A stretch of 64,000 bases of DNA from Candidatus Borkfalkia excrementavium (GTDB lineage Bacteria; Bacillota; Clostridia; Christensenellales; Borkfalkiaceae), in assembly GCA_019115945.1 (NCBI GenBank), contig DXCO01000019.1, forward strand, positions 1 to 64,000, read 5' to 3'. Position 1 is the stretch's first letter. Every line of letters starts with the position of its first letter. Below, one piece after another: positions 6,630 to 14,392 of the stretch. Under the pieces are notes generated by a model. That model was not told the origin of the DNA. It ran no database searches and worked only from the letters and a program-made list of their open reading frames with translations. The position numbers and the translations under genes were made by a program.

Positions 6630-7801
6630 GGAAATTTGTCAATTCTAAAGCGGAAAACTTAAAACCGAGCGGCATACGCAAATTTTTCGACATCGTCTCG
6701 GAAATGAAAGACGCGATCTCCCTCGGCGTGGGGGAGCCGGATTTCATCACGCCGTGGAATATCCGCAACGCCGCCGTGAAAAGCATTCAGCGCGGATATA
6801 CGCAATATACGGGCAACAGAGGCCTGACCGCCCTGCGGGAGCAGATCGCCCGCTATATGAAGGAGCGGTTCGGCGCAGAATATTCTCCCGAACATATTCT
6901 CGTTACGGTGGGTGCAAGCGAAGGAATCGACCTCGTGATGCGCGCGATCTGCGAGGAAGGGGACGAGATCCTCGTGCCGGATCCCGGTTACGTCTCTTAT
7001 TTCCCCTGCGTGCAACTTGCGGGCGGCACCGCCGTACCCGTGCACTGTTCGGCGGAAAACGGGTTTATCCTGACGCCTGAAGCGATCGAAAGGGCGGTCA
7101 CGCCGAAGACGAAAGCGATCGTGATGCCGTATCCGAACAACCCTACGGGCGGCATCATGACGAAGGAACAGTTGGAGGCGATCGTGCCCGTGATCGAAAA
7201 GCACGATCTCCTCGTCGTGTCCGACGAGATTTATGCGGAACTCACCTACGGCGGAAAGCACGTGTCCGTCGCATCTTTGCCGGGCATGAAGGAGCGCACC
7301 GTCGTCATCAACGGGTTTTCCAAGGCGTTCGCAATGACGGGCTGGCGCATCGGCTTCATCTGTTCTCCCCCCGAGATCGATGCGGCCGTTCTGAAAATTC
7401 ATCAGTATACTCTCCTTTGCGCCTCCACGGCTTCGCAGTACGCCGCGCTCGAGGGGCTGAAAGACGGGTTTGCCGACCGCTTTGCTTCCGTCGAGGCGAT
7501 GCGCGAAGAATACAACAAACGCCGCCGTTTCATGGTGGATTTTTTTAACGGGATCGGGTTGTCCTGTTTCGAACCGAGAGGGGCGTTTTACGTGTTTCCC
7601 TCCGTGGAAAGCCTCGGCATTGCGGGCGAAGAATTTGCAAACGGGCTCCTTCGCGCGGAAAAGATCGCGGTGGTGCCGGGCGACGCGTTCGGCGACGCCG
7701 GAAAATATCACGTGCGCTGTTCTTACGCCACGTCGATGGCCAATCTCGACGAGGCGTCGCGCCGTATCGAAAAATACGTGCGCGCGCTGCGGGCGCGATG
7801 A
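6626..7801 (+). CDS. Class I/II PLP-dependent aminotransferase (AlaT/PatA-like)
   Basis: The 391-aa enzyme moves an amino group between an amino acid and a 2-oxo acid with pyridoxal phosphate. Visible landmarks are the substrate-side GVGEPDF near 35, the cofactor-binding YPNNPTGG near 168, SDEIYAELTY near 198, and the Schiff-base lysine in NGFSKAFAMTGWRIG near 233; the carboxylate-binding Arg is in HVRCSYA near 365. It overlaps the Lrp gene by 4 nt. By pairing it resembles B. subtilis alaT; other members of the same branch use aspartate or N-acetyl-diaminopimelate, so the exact substrate is open. Confidence 0.92.
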   Translation: MRKFVNSKAENLKPSGIRKFFDIVSEMKDAISLGVGEPDFITPWNIRNAAVKSIQRGYTQYTGNRGLTALREQIARYMKERFGAEYSPEHILVTVGASEGIDLVMRAICEEGDEILVPDPGYVSYFPCVQLAGGTAVPVHCSAENGFILTPEAIERAVTPKTKAIVMPYPNNPTGGIMTKEQLEAIVPVIEKHDLLVVSDEIYAELTYGGKHVSVASLPGMKERTVVINGFSKAFAMTGWRIGFICSPPEIDAAVLKIHQYTLLCASTASQYAALEGLKDGFADRFASVEAMREEYNKRRRFMVDFFNGIGLSCFEPRGAFYVFPSVESLGIAGEEFANGLLRAEKIAVVPGDAFGDAGKYHVRCSYATSMANLDEASRRIEKYVRALRAR

Positions 7802-7850
7802 AGAAAACGCAATTTGCACAGGGGTTTCGGCCGCTTATCACGGTTTCAAC

Positions 7851-7879
7851 TTGACATCGCCGGCGGAAAGGTATATAAT
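7851..7879 (+). promoter_or_regulatory. Sigma-A promoter of greA
   Basis: TTGACA (7851-7856) and TATAAT (7874-7879) are perfect consensus hexamers 17 nt apart. Confidence 0.92.
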
Positions 7880-7890
7880 AGAAAGGTAAA

Positions 7891-7921
7891 AGTGGTTCCG
7901 CGCACAGGATGCGGAATCACT
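7891..7921 (+). promoter_or_regulatory. Leader hairpin in the greA 5' UTR
   Basis: An 11-bp stem (7891-7901 with 7911-7921, one G-U pair) closes a 9-nt loop near the predicted transcript start and is followed by ATTTTAC. A second GC-rich hairpin follows near 7938-7955. It could act as a weak attenuator, as reported for greA leaders in other bacteria, or only stabilise the mRNA. Confidence 0.5.
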
Positions 7922-7989
7922 ATTTTACAAATATCGGCGGCCGCCGGGCGGCGCCGGCAGAAATAAAAAATTTTTTCGGAGATGGTATC

Positions 7990-8466
7990 ATGGCGGAAGA
8001 ATTTATCATGACCCAAAAGGGGTACGACGAAGCGAAAGAGTATCTCAATTATTTGCAGACGGAAAAGAGAAAAGAGATCACCGAGCGCATCAAAGTGGCG
8101 CGCGGATTCGGGGATCTGAGCGAAAATGCCGAGTACGACGCGGCGAAAAACGAAGAGGCGCTCAACGAAAGCGAGATCCGCGAGCTGGAAAACAAGATCA
8201 AAAATGCCAAGATCATGGAAGAAAGCACGGACAACAGCATGGTGCATTTCGGCAACGTCGTCACCGTTTCGTATTTCGACGAAGAGGACGGAGATCTTGA
8301 AGAGACGTATACGCTGATGGGGTCGACGGAAGCGGATCCGGAAAACAACGTGATCAGCATCGATTCGCCCTTTGGTTCCGCGCTGATCGGCGCAAAATGC
8401 GGAGATACGGTCACCGTGCATTCCCCCCGCGGAGATTATCAGGTCAAAATTCTCGCAATCAAGTGA
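7990..8466 (+). CDS. greA: Transcription elongation factor GreA
   Basis: The 158-aa product matches GreA in length and layout. An N-terminal antiparallel coiled coil (residues 1-75) has the tip segment GDLSENAEYDAAK, whose acidic residues reach into the RNA polymerase channel to promote cleavage of backtracked RNA. The C-terminal globular domain ends with SPFGSALIGAKCGDTV near residue 130. Start ATG 7990 has GGAG at 7978-7981; the longer open frame begins inside the leader hairpin. The two neighbours downstream are not functionally linked. Confidence 0.95.
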   Translation: MAEEFIMTQKGYDEAKEYLNYLQTEKRKEITERIKVARGFGDLSENAEYDAAKNEEALNESEIRELENKIKNAKIMEESTDNSMVHFGNVVTVSYFDEEDGDLEETYTLMGSTEADPENNVISIDSPFGSALIGAKCGDTVTVHSPRGDYQVKILAIK

Positions 8467-8522
8467 CGTTTCGGGCCGAAGTTTGACGATACGCCCGATA
8501 TGTTTTAAGCAAGAGGAAATCA

Positions 8523-9554
8523 ATGGACGCAAAAATCACAAAAAAAAGACTGGGCCATATGCTCTCTTATGACTGGATCAAGATCATTGCCATCTGCGCG
8601 GCGGTGGTGTTTGTCTGGGTCATGCTGTTTGCGACCCTCGCCACGCGCGCCACGATGGGGCAGACGTTCGAGATCTACGTCTATACGGGCATAACCGTGC
8701 ATACGGACAGGATCGGCAATCTGAACATGCTGCATTCGAACGGCGCTCTTTCTTACGATGTGCTCGATTATAATTTTACGACGCTGAGCGAACCGAGCAC
8801 GCAACTTTCCGCCTATATGCCCAACAATCAGGGGGACGTCATGTTCATCACCGATACGGTGATCACGGAAACGACCACGGACGAGGAGACGGGCACGGAA
8901 GAGACGACCATAACCGATTACGGCGATCTGCACACTTTCCTCAATAATTATCTCTCGTATATCTCGTGGGCAGGCGAAGTCGGCGAAGTAGATATTTACG
9001 GCAAAAACGTGGCCGCGGAAAGTTATTTCGGCAACTGCGCCGCCTATCTTTCGGAATTTTATAAAGACAAGGACGGGGACGGTACGGGCGATATCGATCC
9101 GGCTTCTTCTCCCGAGCAGGATACGGAAAAAATCGAATCCGCTTTCCGCAGCCGCATCAGAAAGGACAAGCGCTATAAAAGAGAATCGGATATAAAAGAA
9201 GGGTTGGAAAGGGAATACGACCGCATTGAAAAACTGCGCGTCGCGTATAACAACGTCGAAGGTTATTTTGCAGACGGCACGCTCGGCATCCGCGAAAAGG
9301 AACTCACCCTTGAAACGGATTCCGACGAAGACGGCAACAACGATACGGTCAAAGTGCAATATGCGATCGATCTGAGCGGGATCCGGAACATCGAAGATTT
9401 TATGATCAATAACAAGACGGAGGACGAAAACGGGGCCGGTACGGGCAAAGATCTGTGCATGCTGATCCTGAACGAGAAGAGTCAGGAAGCGGCGCTGCGC
9501 TACGAGGCGGTGACCTTCCTTGATTATATCGTAAAAACGTATAACGCCGAATGA
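8523..9554 (+). CDS. Membrane-anchored protein with two DxDxDG calcium-binding-like loops
   Basis: The 343-aa protein has a short basic cytoplasmic start, one hydrophobic segment (about residues 19-42) and a large acidic external part, so it is anchored with the C-terminus outside. Two acidic loops resemble calcium-binding motifs: DKDGDGTGDID near residue 185 and DSDEDGNNDTV near 265. They are separated by a highly charged, probably coiled-coil stretch (about 200-245). The RBS AGAGGAAA precedes ATG 8523. No family function is recognised. Similar N-termini (LGHMLSYDWIKI) are, from memory, found in uncharacterised clostridial proteins. A transport-accessory or signalling role is possible but unproven. 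Confidence 0.7.
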   Translation: MDAKITKKRLGHMLSYDWIKIIAICAAVVFVWVMLFATLATRATMGQTFEIYVYTGITVHTDRIGNLNMLHSNGALSYDVLDYNFTTLSEPSTQLSAYMPNNQGDVMFITDTVITETTTDEETGTEETTITDYGDLHTFLNNYLSYISWAGEVGEVDIYGKNVAAESYFGNCAAYLSEFYKDKDGDGTGDIDPASSPEQDTEKIESAFRSRIRKDKRYKRESDIKEGLEREYDRIEKLRVAYNNVEGYFADGTLGIREKELTLETDSDEDGNNDTVKVQYAIDLSGIRNIEDFMINNKTEDENGAGTGKDLCMLILNEKSQEAALRYEAVTFLDYIVKTYNAE

Positions 9555-9588
9555 TTTCGTTCATAATGCGTAAACAGGGAGGTGCGCC

Positions 9589-10953
9589 ATGCGCTGTTCT
9601 ATTTACGATGCATTGAAAAAATATAGCAGGCGGCACGCCGCGCGCTTTCACATGCCGGGGCATAAGGCGAACCGCCGGCATTTTCCCTTTTTCAAAGATG
9701 CCGCTCTGGATATCACCGAACTTTCCTTTTCCGACTGTCTTGAAAATCCGGACGGGATCATAGCGTCTGCGGAAAGGGATATCGCCGAAATTCTGGGCGC
9801 TGAAAAAAGTTTTATCCTGACGGACGGGTCGAGTTGCGGCATATACGCCATGCTCTACGCGGTCAAACGCCGCGGCGGGAAAGTGGTGATTTCGCGCAAT
9901 TCGCACAAGAGCGTTTACAACGCCTGCGCCGTGCTCGGGATAGAGCCGTATATCTTAAAAGGCAACGAACTGAACGGCGTTCTGCTGCCGCCCGCCGCGG
10001 CGGAGATCGAGGACGCTTTCAAAAAAGAGCGTGACATCTGTGCCGCGTTGATCACTTCTCCCGATTATTACGGAAATATTTCCGATTATCAGTCGATACG
10101 CAAAGTCTGTACCCGATACGGGAAACTGTTTCTGGTGGACGGCGCGCACGGGGCTTACCTGCGTTTCGATCCCGATTCGGCCGGGGCTTATGCAGGGGAA
10201 TATGCGGATGCGTGGGTAGACGGCGCGCATAAGACGCTTCCCGCTCTCACGCAGGGCGCGCTGCTCAACGTCAGGGAAAAGAGCCTTGTTCCCGATCTGA
10301 AAGAGGGGTTGGACGCATTCCGTACGACGAGCCCGTCTTATCCGATCATGGCGAGCGTGGAATACGGCGTCAAATACCTCGCCGAAAAGGGCGCCGCTTT
10401 GATCGATACGCTGAAACGGGAACTTTCTCTGATGAAAATGCGCCTGAAAAAGCGCGGGATCCTGTATTATGAAGAGGGCAGAACGCTGCAGTTTTCCGTC
10501 GATTTCGGCGGAATGGGTATTTCTCCCTATCTTGCGCAGGAAGAATTGGAAAAACGGGGTGTCTTTGCGGAGATGAACGACGGAAGATATCTTCTCTTTT
10601 ACCTTTCTCCGCTCACAAAGCCCTTCTGGCTGTGGCGTTTGGAACACGGCATCCGGCGCATAGTGAAAATGCGCTCGCTGCGTAACACCTACGAATCCAA
10701 ACCCGAATACGTCAACGGGCTGAAAAAATTCAGTTATCTGACCGCGCTCACCTTTGCGAAAGAGCGCGTACCGCTGTCGGAAGCGGCGGGCAGGATCTGC
10801 GCGCGGAACGCAGGCGTTACGCCCCCGTGTTTTCCCGTGGTCGTCGCGGGCGAACAGATCACGGAACAGGCGGTCGCGGCGCTCGCCGCGGCAAAGCACA
10901 CGTTCGGAACGGACGGCGGCATCGAAGTTATCAGGATAGGCGTCGGCAAATGA
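9589..10953 (+). CDS. Orn/Lys/Arg decarboxylase-family PLP enzyme (YaaO-like)
   Basis: The 454-aa protein has the fold type I PLP domain of the arginine/lysine/ornithine decarboxylases. Landmarks are FHMPGHK near residue 20, the glycine-rich LTDGSSCGIYAML near 77, the cofactor Asp in LVDGAHGAYL near 180, and the Schiff-base lysine in DGAHKTLPALTQGA near 212. A C-terminal domain covers about residues 360-454. It is shorter than the biodegradative enzymes, lacks a response-regulator-like wing domain, and matches the YaaO/Cad type placed next to tmk in Firmicutes. It may make a polyamine precursor, but the substrate is not readable. RBS AGGGAGGTG precedes ATG 9589; the stop overlaps the tmk start. 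Confidence 0.87.
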   Translation: MRCSIYDALKKYSRRHAARFHMPGHKANRRHFPFFKDAALDITELSFSDCLENPDGIIASAERDIAEILGAEKSFILTDGSSCGIYAMLYAVKRRGGKVVISRNSHKSVYNACAVLGIEPYILKGNELNGVLLPPAAAEIEDAFKKERDICAALITSPDYYGNISDYQSIRKVCTRYGKLFLVDGAHGAYLRFDPDSAGAYAGEYADAWVDGAHKTLPALTQGALLNVREKSLVPDLKEGLDAFRTTSPSYPIMASVEYGVKYLAEKGAALIDTLKRELSLMKMRLKKRGILYYEEGRTLQFSVDFGGMGISPYLAQEELEKRGVFAEMNDGRYLLFYLSPLTKPFWLWRLEHGIRRIVKMRSLRNTYESKPEYVNGLKKFSYLTALTFAKERVPLSEAAGRICARNAGVTPPCFPVVVAGEQITEQAVAALAAAKHTFGTDGGIEVIRIGVGK

Positions 10954-11576
10954 AGGGAAGATTTATAGCGTTCGAAGGCTGCGAAGGCGCTGGCAAATCC
11001 ACGCAGATCCGCTTGCTTTCGGAATATCTGAAAGAAAAAAATATACCCTGCCTGATTACGCGGGAGCCGGGCGGCGGCAAGATCTCCGAGGAGATCCGCC
11101 GGATCATCCTCGACGGAAAAAATACGGAAATGTCGGATTCCTGCGAGGCGCTGCTGTATGCGGCGGCGCGTGCGCAGCACCTCTCCGATACGGTCGCGCC
11201 CGCTTTGGAGCGCGGAGAATTTGTGCTCTGCGACAGATATATATTTTCCACGTTTGCTTATCAGGGCTACGGCAGGGGAATGGATATGGGTTTCCTGAAA
11301 GACATCAATCGATTCGCTTTGGAAAAATATATGCCCGATCTCACCCTGTTTTTGGATATCCCGTCCGAACGGGCGTTCGAAAGGAAGCACGGCGCTGACG
11401 AAGAGGACAGGATGGAACAGGCGGGCGGGGCTTTTCACAGCCGCGTGTACGGCGGATACAGAAAATTGCTCAAAGAATACGAGGGGCAGATGGTCGCCGT
11501 CGATTGTTCGGGGACCAAATACGAAACGAGCGCGAAAATAGCGGAATTGCTCCGCGCGCGCGGATTTTTCGGTTGA
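10950..11576 (+). CDS. tmk: Thymidylate kinase
   Basis: The 208-aa kinase phosphorylates dTMP to dTDP with ATP. The P-loop GCEGAGKST is at residues 10-18, and TREPGG (residues about 40-45) is the DR/EPGG substrate motif. DRYIFSTFAYQG near 95 is the DRY motif that binds the thymidine base. The lid region carries few Arg residues, as in the short bacterial type. The start overlaps the stop of the previous gene by 4 nt (ATGA). The order decarboxylase-tmk-holB-ricT is the conserved Firmicutes arrangement, here without the small yaaQ and yaaR genes that B. subtilis has between tmk and holB. Confidence 0.95.
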   Translation: MKGRFIAFEGCEGAGKSTQIRLLSEYLKEKNIPCLITREPGGGKISEEIRRIILDGKNTEMSDSCEALLYAAARAQHLSDTVAPALERGEFVLCDRYIFSTFAYQGYGRGMDMGFLKDINRFALEKYMPDLTLFLDIPSERAFERKHGADEEDRMEQAGGAFHSRVYGGYRKLLKEYEGQMVAVDCSGTKYETSAKIAELLRARGFFG

Positions 11577-11600
11577 ACATTGCGGATCGTTTGGTGAGTT

Positions 11601-12533
11601 ATGTCGGTTTTTCAGGTCAGCAAAGCATATAAGATCGTTGCGGCGGACGCGGCGCGCGGAGAACTTTCGCACGCATATCTGTTCGTTTGCCCCGACGCGC
11701 GCAATCTGCGCGGCTGGCTTTTGGAACTTGCCGTACTGATCGCGGGCGGAGACGGACGCGTTTCCGATCTCATCAGAAGGGAGATGTATGCCGACTGCCG
11801 CGTAATGCCCGCGCCGGGGGGCAAACTGACCGTCGCGGACGTACGCGATTTGGTGGACGATTGCTGTATACGCCCGATCGAAGGGGATAAAAAAATTTAC
11901 GTTCTCGACAACGCGCAGGATATGAACGCCGCCGCGCAGAACAAATTGCTCAAGGTACTGGAAGAACCGCCCGCGAACGTGTATTTTCTGCTGGGCGCGA
12001 CGAATGAATATCCCGTCCTGCCTACCGTTCGGTCGCGGACGAAAAAACTGGAACTCTCCTCTTTTTCTGACGGAGAGATAGAAAAATACATACGGGAAAA
12101 ATATCCCGCGCGGGACGATGCGGAAAAGATCGCTGCCGTTTCCGGCGGCATCGTCGGCAGGGCGGAGGACCTTGCGGAAGGAGGTTCTCTCGCGGCGAAG
12201 GGGGAAGAATTGGCCCTTCTTGCGATGAATCTGACCGTCGCATCTGCCGTTTCCGCCTCGAAAAAATATGCGGACAAGTCGGAAGCGGATGCGTTTTTGT
12301 CCGTCCTGCGGCTGGTTTACAGAGATATCCTCATGCTGAAATTGGGCAGAGGGGGGAATCTTCTCTCGGGCGGGGAAGAGCGCGTGCTGCGCAAAGCGGC
12401 GGGGCGGTATACGGCGGCCGCGCTCGTCAACGCGCAGGAAAAAATCGCCGAAACGGAAAGAAATCTTAAATTCAACGCAAATCTTTCCGTCAGCCTGGAG
12501 ACGTTGCTCATCGCGATTTTGGAGGGACGATGA
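11601..12533 (+). CDS. holB: DNA polymerase III delta' subunit (clamp-loader)
   Basis: The 310-aa protein is an AAA+ clamp-loader subunit of the delta' type. It lacks the P-loop, as expected for delta', but keeps the sensor regions: KIYVLDNAQDMNAAAQNKLLKVLEEPP near 97-122 (Walker B-like, DNAQ in place of DEAD) and the arginine-finger region TVRSRTKKLEL near 140, with SRT in place of the usual SRC. The zinc-binding cysteines found in many homologues are missing. A C-terminal helical part follows (residues 200-310). It overlaps ricT by 4 nt, so the two genes are coupled. Confidence 0.88.
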   Translation: MSVFQVSKAYKIVAADAARGELSHAYLFVCPDARNLRGWLLELAVLIAGGDGRVSDLIRREMYADCRVMPAPGGKLTVADVRDLVDDCCIRPIEGDKKIYVLDNAQDMNAAAQNKLLKVLEEPPANVYFLLGATNEYPVLPTVRSRTKKLELSSFSDGEIEKYIREKYPARDDAEKIAAVSGGIVGRAEDLAEGGSLAAKGEELALLAMNLTVASAVSASKKYADKSEADAFLSVLRLVYRDILMLKLGRGGNLLSGGEERVLRKAAGRYTAAALVNAQEKIAETERNLKFNANLSVSLETLLIAILEGR

Positions 12534-13396
12534 AGGTCATAGGAATCAAATTCAAAGAGGGCGGAAAAATTTATTATTTCGCGCCCAAGAAAAACGAAAA
12601 ATACGAAGAGGGAATGCAGGTCATCGTAGAAACGAGCAAGAGCGTCGAATTCGCCACGGTTGCGTTTCCTCCCAAAGAAGTGGACGAATCGGAGGTCGTG
12701 CAGCCTCTCAAGCCGATTTTGCGCATCGCAACGGACAAGGACCGCGAACAGATCAGAAAGAATGCGGAACGCAAACCGCAGGCGATGAAGATCGCGCAGG
12801 AGAAAGTGGAAAAGCACAACCTCAAAATGAAACTGATCGACTGCGAATTCACTTTCGACGGCAGCAAGATCATCTTTTATTTCTCCGCGGACGGGCGCGT
12901 CGATTTCCGCGAACTCGTCAAAGATCTGGCCTCCGTTTTCCATATCCGTATCGAATTGAGACAGGTCGGCGCGCGCGACGAGACGAAACTGCTCGGCGGC
13001 ATCGCCCCCTGCGGCAGAGAGTGCTGCTGCGCGGGCGCCATGCCCGATTTCCGCAAGGTGTCTATCAAAATGGCAAAGGTGCAGGGCCTGTCGCTCAACC
13101 CGGGCAAGATCAGCGGGCTGTGCGGAAGGCTGATGTGCTGTCTGAGTTACGAAAACGATTATTACAGCGAAGTTTATAAAAAAATGCCGAAGGTCGGCTC
13201 GGAGGTGTCCACTCCCGACGGAAAGGGAACGGTCGTTTCCGACAATATGCTGAAACTTACGGTGCGCGTAAAGATCGAAAAGGACGGCAGCCTCGTCTAT
13301 AAAGATTATCCCCTGAAAGATATCCGCTTTAAGGGCGGGAAAAGGGAAGAGGCGGACGAAAAAGTTTCGGAAGATCTGAAAGATATCCTGGACTGA
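12530..13396 (+). CDS. ricT: RicT (YaaT/PSP1 family), RNase Y specificity factor subunit
   Basis: The 288-aa product has the PSP1 domain. In B. subtilis RicT forms the Y-complex with RicA and RicF, which carries [4Fe-4S] clusters and directs RNase Y in mRNA maturation. The cysteine-rich core PCGRECCCAG near residues 160-170 and GLCGRLMCCLSYE near 200-212 is present and would hold the cluster. The N-terminal part has the KEGGKIYYF pattern; the C-terminus is charged. It is the last gene of the decarboxylase-tmk-holB-ricT operon. RicA and RicF genes are not in this window. Confidence 0.93.
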   Translation: MKVIGIKFKEGGKIYYFAPKKNEKYEEGMQVIVETSKSVEFATVAFPPKEVDESEVVQPLKPILRIATDKDREQIRKNAERKPQAMKIAQEKVEKHNLKMKLIDCEFTFDGSKIIFYFSADGRVDFRELVKDLASVFHIRIELRQVGARDETKLLGGIAPCGRECCCAGAMPDFRKVSIKMAKVQGLSLNPGKISGLCGRLMCCLSYENDYYSEVYKKMPKVGSEVSTPDGKGTVVSDNMLKLTVRVKIEKDGSLVYKDYPLKDIRFKGGKREEADEKVSEDLKDILD

Positions 13397-13449
13397 CGCC
13401 GATTTTTTCAATTTTTTGCAAAAATTTTGAAAAAATTATTTTGTTTGCC

Positions 13450-13478
13450 TTTACGGTTTTCAAAATTTATGTTATAAT
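13450..13478 (+). promoter_or_regulatory. Promoter of the ferredoxin gene
   Basis: TTTACG (13450-13455) and a perfect TATAAT (13473-13478) are 17 nt apart in AT-rich DNA behind ricT. Confidence 0.75.
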
Positions 13479-13544
13479 AGATTTACTCGAAAGCGGTGTG
13501 ATTTTTCGCGGCGAGTATTTGATGTTATTTGGAGGTTGTAGGTT

Positions 13545-13715
13545 ATGGCTCATAAAATTTCGGAAGATTGCATTTCCTGCGGCGCTTGCGCGGATACTTG
13601 TCCCGTAAACGCGATTTCTCAGGGTGACACGCAGTATCAGATCGATCCCGACGTGTGCATCGATTGCGGCGCTTGCGAAGACGGATGCCCCGTCAGCGCG
13701 ATCAAACCCGAATAA
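13545..13715 (+). CDS. 2[4Fe-4S] ferredoxin (56 aa)
   Basis: The 56-aa protein is a clostridial-type ferredoxin, an electron carrier in the cytoplasm of anaerobes. Two full CxxCxxCxxxCP motifs are visible: CISCGACADTCP (residues 9-20) and CIDCGACEDGCP (residues 38-49). Each gives three ligands to one cluster and one to the other. The start ATG 13545 has GGAGG at 13531-13535. A promoter is upstream and a terminator directly downstream, so it is a single gene. It was too short to stand out among the longer reading frames. Confidence 0.96.
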   Translation: MAHKISEDCISCGACADTCPVNAISQGDTQYQIDPDVCIDCGACEDGCPVSAIKPE

Positions 13716-13736
13716 TCGGACGGAAAAGAATAAACC

Positions 13737-13765
13737 TGCGCGGATTTTTATCCGCGCAAGTTTTT
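13737..13765 (+). terminator. Terminator of the ferredoxin gene
   Basis: A 9-bp stem (13737-13745 with 13750-13758), TTTT loop, then AGTTTTTG. Confidence 0.88.
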
Positions 13766-13798
13766 GTCTTTGACGCAGGAGCGCAACGGAATCGCAAC

Positions 13799-13874
13799 GG
13801 GGATATAGCTCAGTTGGTAGAGCGCTTGAATGGCATTCAAGAGGTCATGGGTTCGATTCCCACTATCTCCACCA
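13799..13874 (+). tRNA. tRNA-Ala, anticodon GGC
   Basis: The 76-nt sequence folds as a full cloverleaf with encoded CCA. The acceptor stem GGGGATA/TATCTCC has the G3-U70 wobble pair that is the alanine identity element. The anticodon loop ATGGCAT gives anticodon GGC, which reads GCC and GCU. The T arm GGGTTCGATTCCC is standard. No own promoter is evident; it lies between the ferredoxin terminator and its own terminator. Confidence 0.97.
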
Positions 13875-13937
13875 GACCCCGGATATATGGTATTTTTCAG
13901 CAAGTCGATACTGTATATCTTGGGGTCATTCTTTTTT
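13875..13937 (+). terminator. Terminator behind tRNA-Ala
   Basis: GACCCC (13875-13880) pairs with GGGGTC (13922-13927), with further ATATA/TATAT pairing inside, and is followed by ATTCTTTTTT. The stem is long and interrupted but the T-tract is good. Confidence 0.62.
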
Positions 13938-14000
13938 ATCGGAAGTATCCGGATCTCAATATCGCAAACGGAAAAAATTTATAAAATACCGAACGGAAAA

Positions 14001-14035
14001 GACCGCATCCTCAGTAAAAGAGGATACGGTCTTTT
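14001..14035 (+). terminator. Second terminator-like hairpin downstream of the tRNA
   Basis: GACCG-ATCCTC (14001-14012) pairs with GAGGAT-CGGTC (14020-14031) with one mismatch and is followed by TTTTG. No gene ends directly before it, so it may back up the tRNA terminator. The stretch 14040-14136 between it and the next promoter shows no gene. Confidence 0.6.
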
Positions 14036-14136
14036 GTTTGTGCGCCTTTCCGGCAAGTATTCAAAAGCGATAAAGCATATGCCGTGTTTTCCGCCGTCGA
14101 AGGCGACGGCGGCGCCCTCGTTTTTGGTAAAAAGGA

Positions 14137-14165
14137 TTGAAAATATATTGCGGTTATGTTATAAT
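14137..14165 (+). promoter_or_regulatory. Promoter of the structured ncRNA
   Basis: TTGAAA (14137-14142) and TATAAT (14160-14165) are exactly 17 nt apart. The predicted transcript starts at the GGG near 14170-14172, which is the base of the long closing stem. Confidence 0.82.
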
Positions 14166-14170
14166 AAAAG

Positions 14171-14376
14171 GGCGAAACAAACTGTATAAACAGAACCAGG
14201 GGTATTTTCTTTGATCAAGAACATACTTGATTTTTTGCACCCTGTTTTCAGAATTTGGCAAAATGCAAATTCCGTTCAGCAGGGTGCATGACAGGTATCC
14301 CTTTCTGTTTAGTTTGTTTCGCGACAATCGGGGTTTGCGTTTTCGGTGCGTCGGCTTCGGTTGGCGCACTTTTTTT
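14171..14376 (+). ncRNA. Candidate structured small RNA, rod-like, possibly 6S RNA
   Basis: A strong promoter and a strong terminator bracket about 205 nt with no credible ORF. The 5' end (14172-14183 and 14188-14195) pairs perfectly with 14303-14322: 20 bp with one 4-nt bulge. Inside follow a 6-bp stem (14199-14204 with 14296-14301), a small hairpin on the 5' side (ATCAAG 14214-14219 with CTTGAT 14226-14231) and a terminal arm (TGCACCCTG 14236-14244 with 14280-14288, then GAATTTG 14251-14257 with 14266-14272). A rod with paired ends and an asymmetric central bubble is the shape of 6S RNA, the RNA polymerase-binding regulator. I cannot confirm the family by conserved bases. SRP RNA is unlikely because the GGAAGGAAGCAG helix-8 motif is missing. 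Confidence 0.66.
14346..14376 (+). terminator. Terminator of the ncRNA
   Basis: A 10-bp stem (14346-14355 with 14360-14369, including G-U pairs) has a TTCG tetraloop and is followed by seven T residues and more T-rich DNA. Confidence 0.9.
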
Positions 14377-14392
14377 ATTTTTTGCACCTTTT

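Noticed and set aside
6659-7819. 386-aa minus-strand frame opposite the aminotransferase
   Set aside because: The plus strand carries all PLP motifs and a coupled start; the minus frame has no family resemblance.
13875-14000. Possible second tRNA or gene between tRNA-Ala and the ncRNA promoter
   Set aside because: No cloverleaf and no ORF with RBS; only terminator-like hairpins are present.
14171-14376. SRP RNA, tmRNA or RNase P RNA as identity of the ncRNA
   Set aside because: The SRP helix-8 motif is absent, there is no tRNA-like end or tag ORF, and the length is too short for RNase P or tmRNA.
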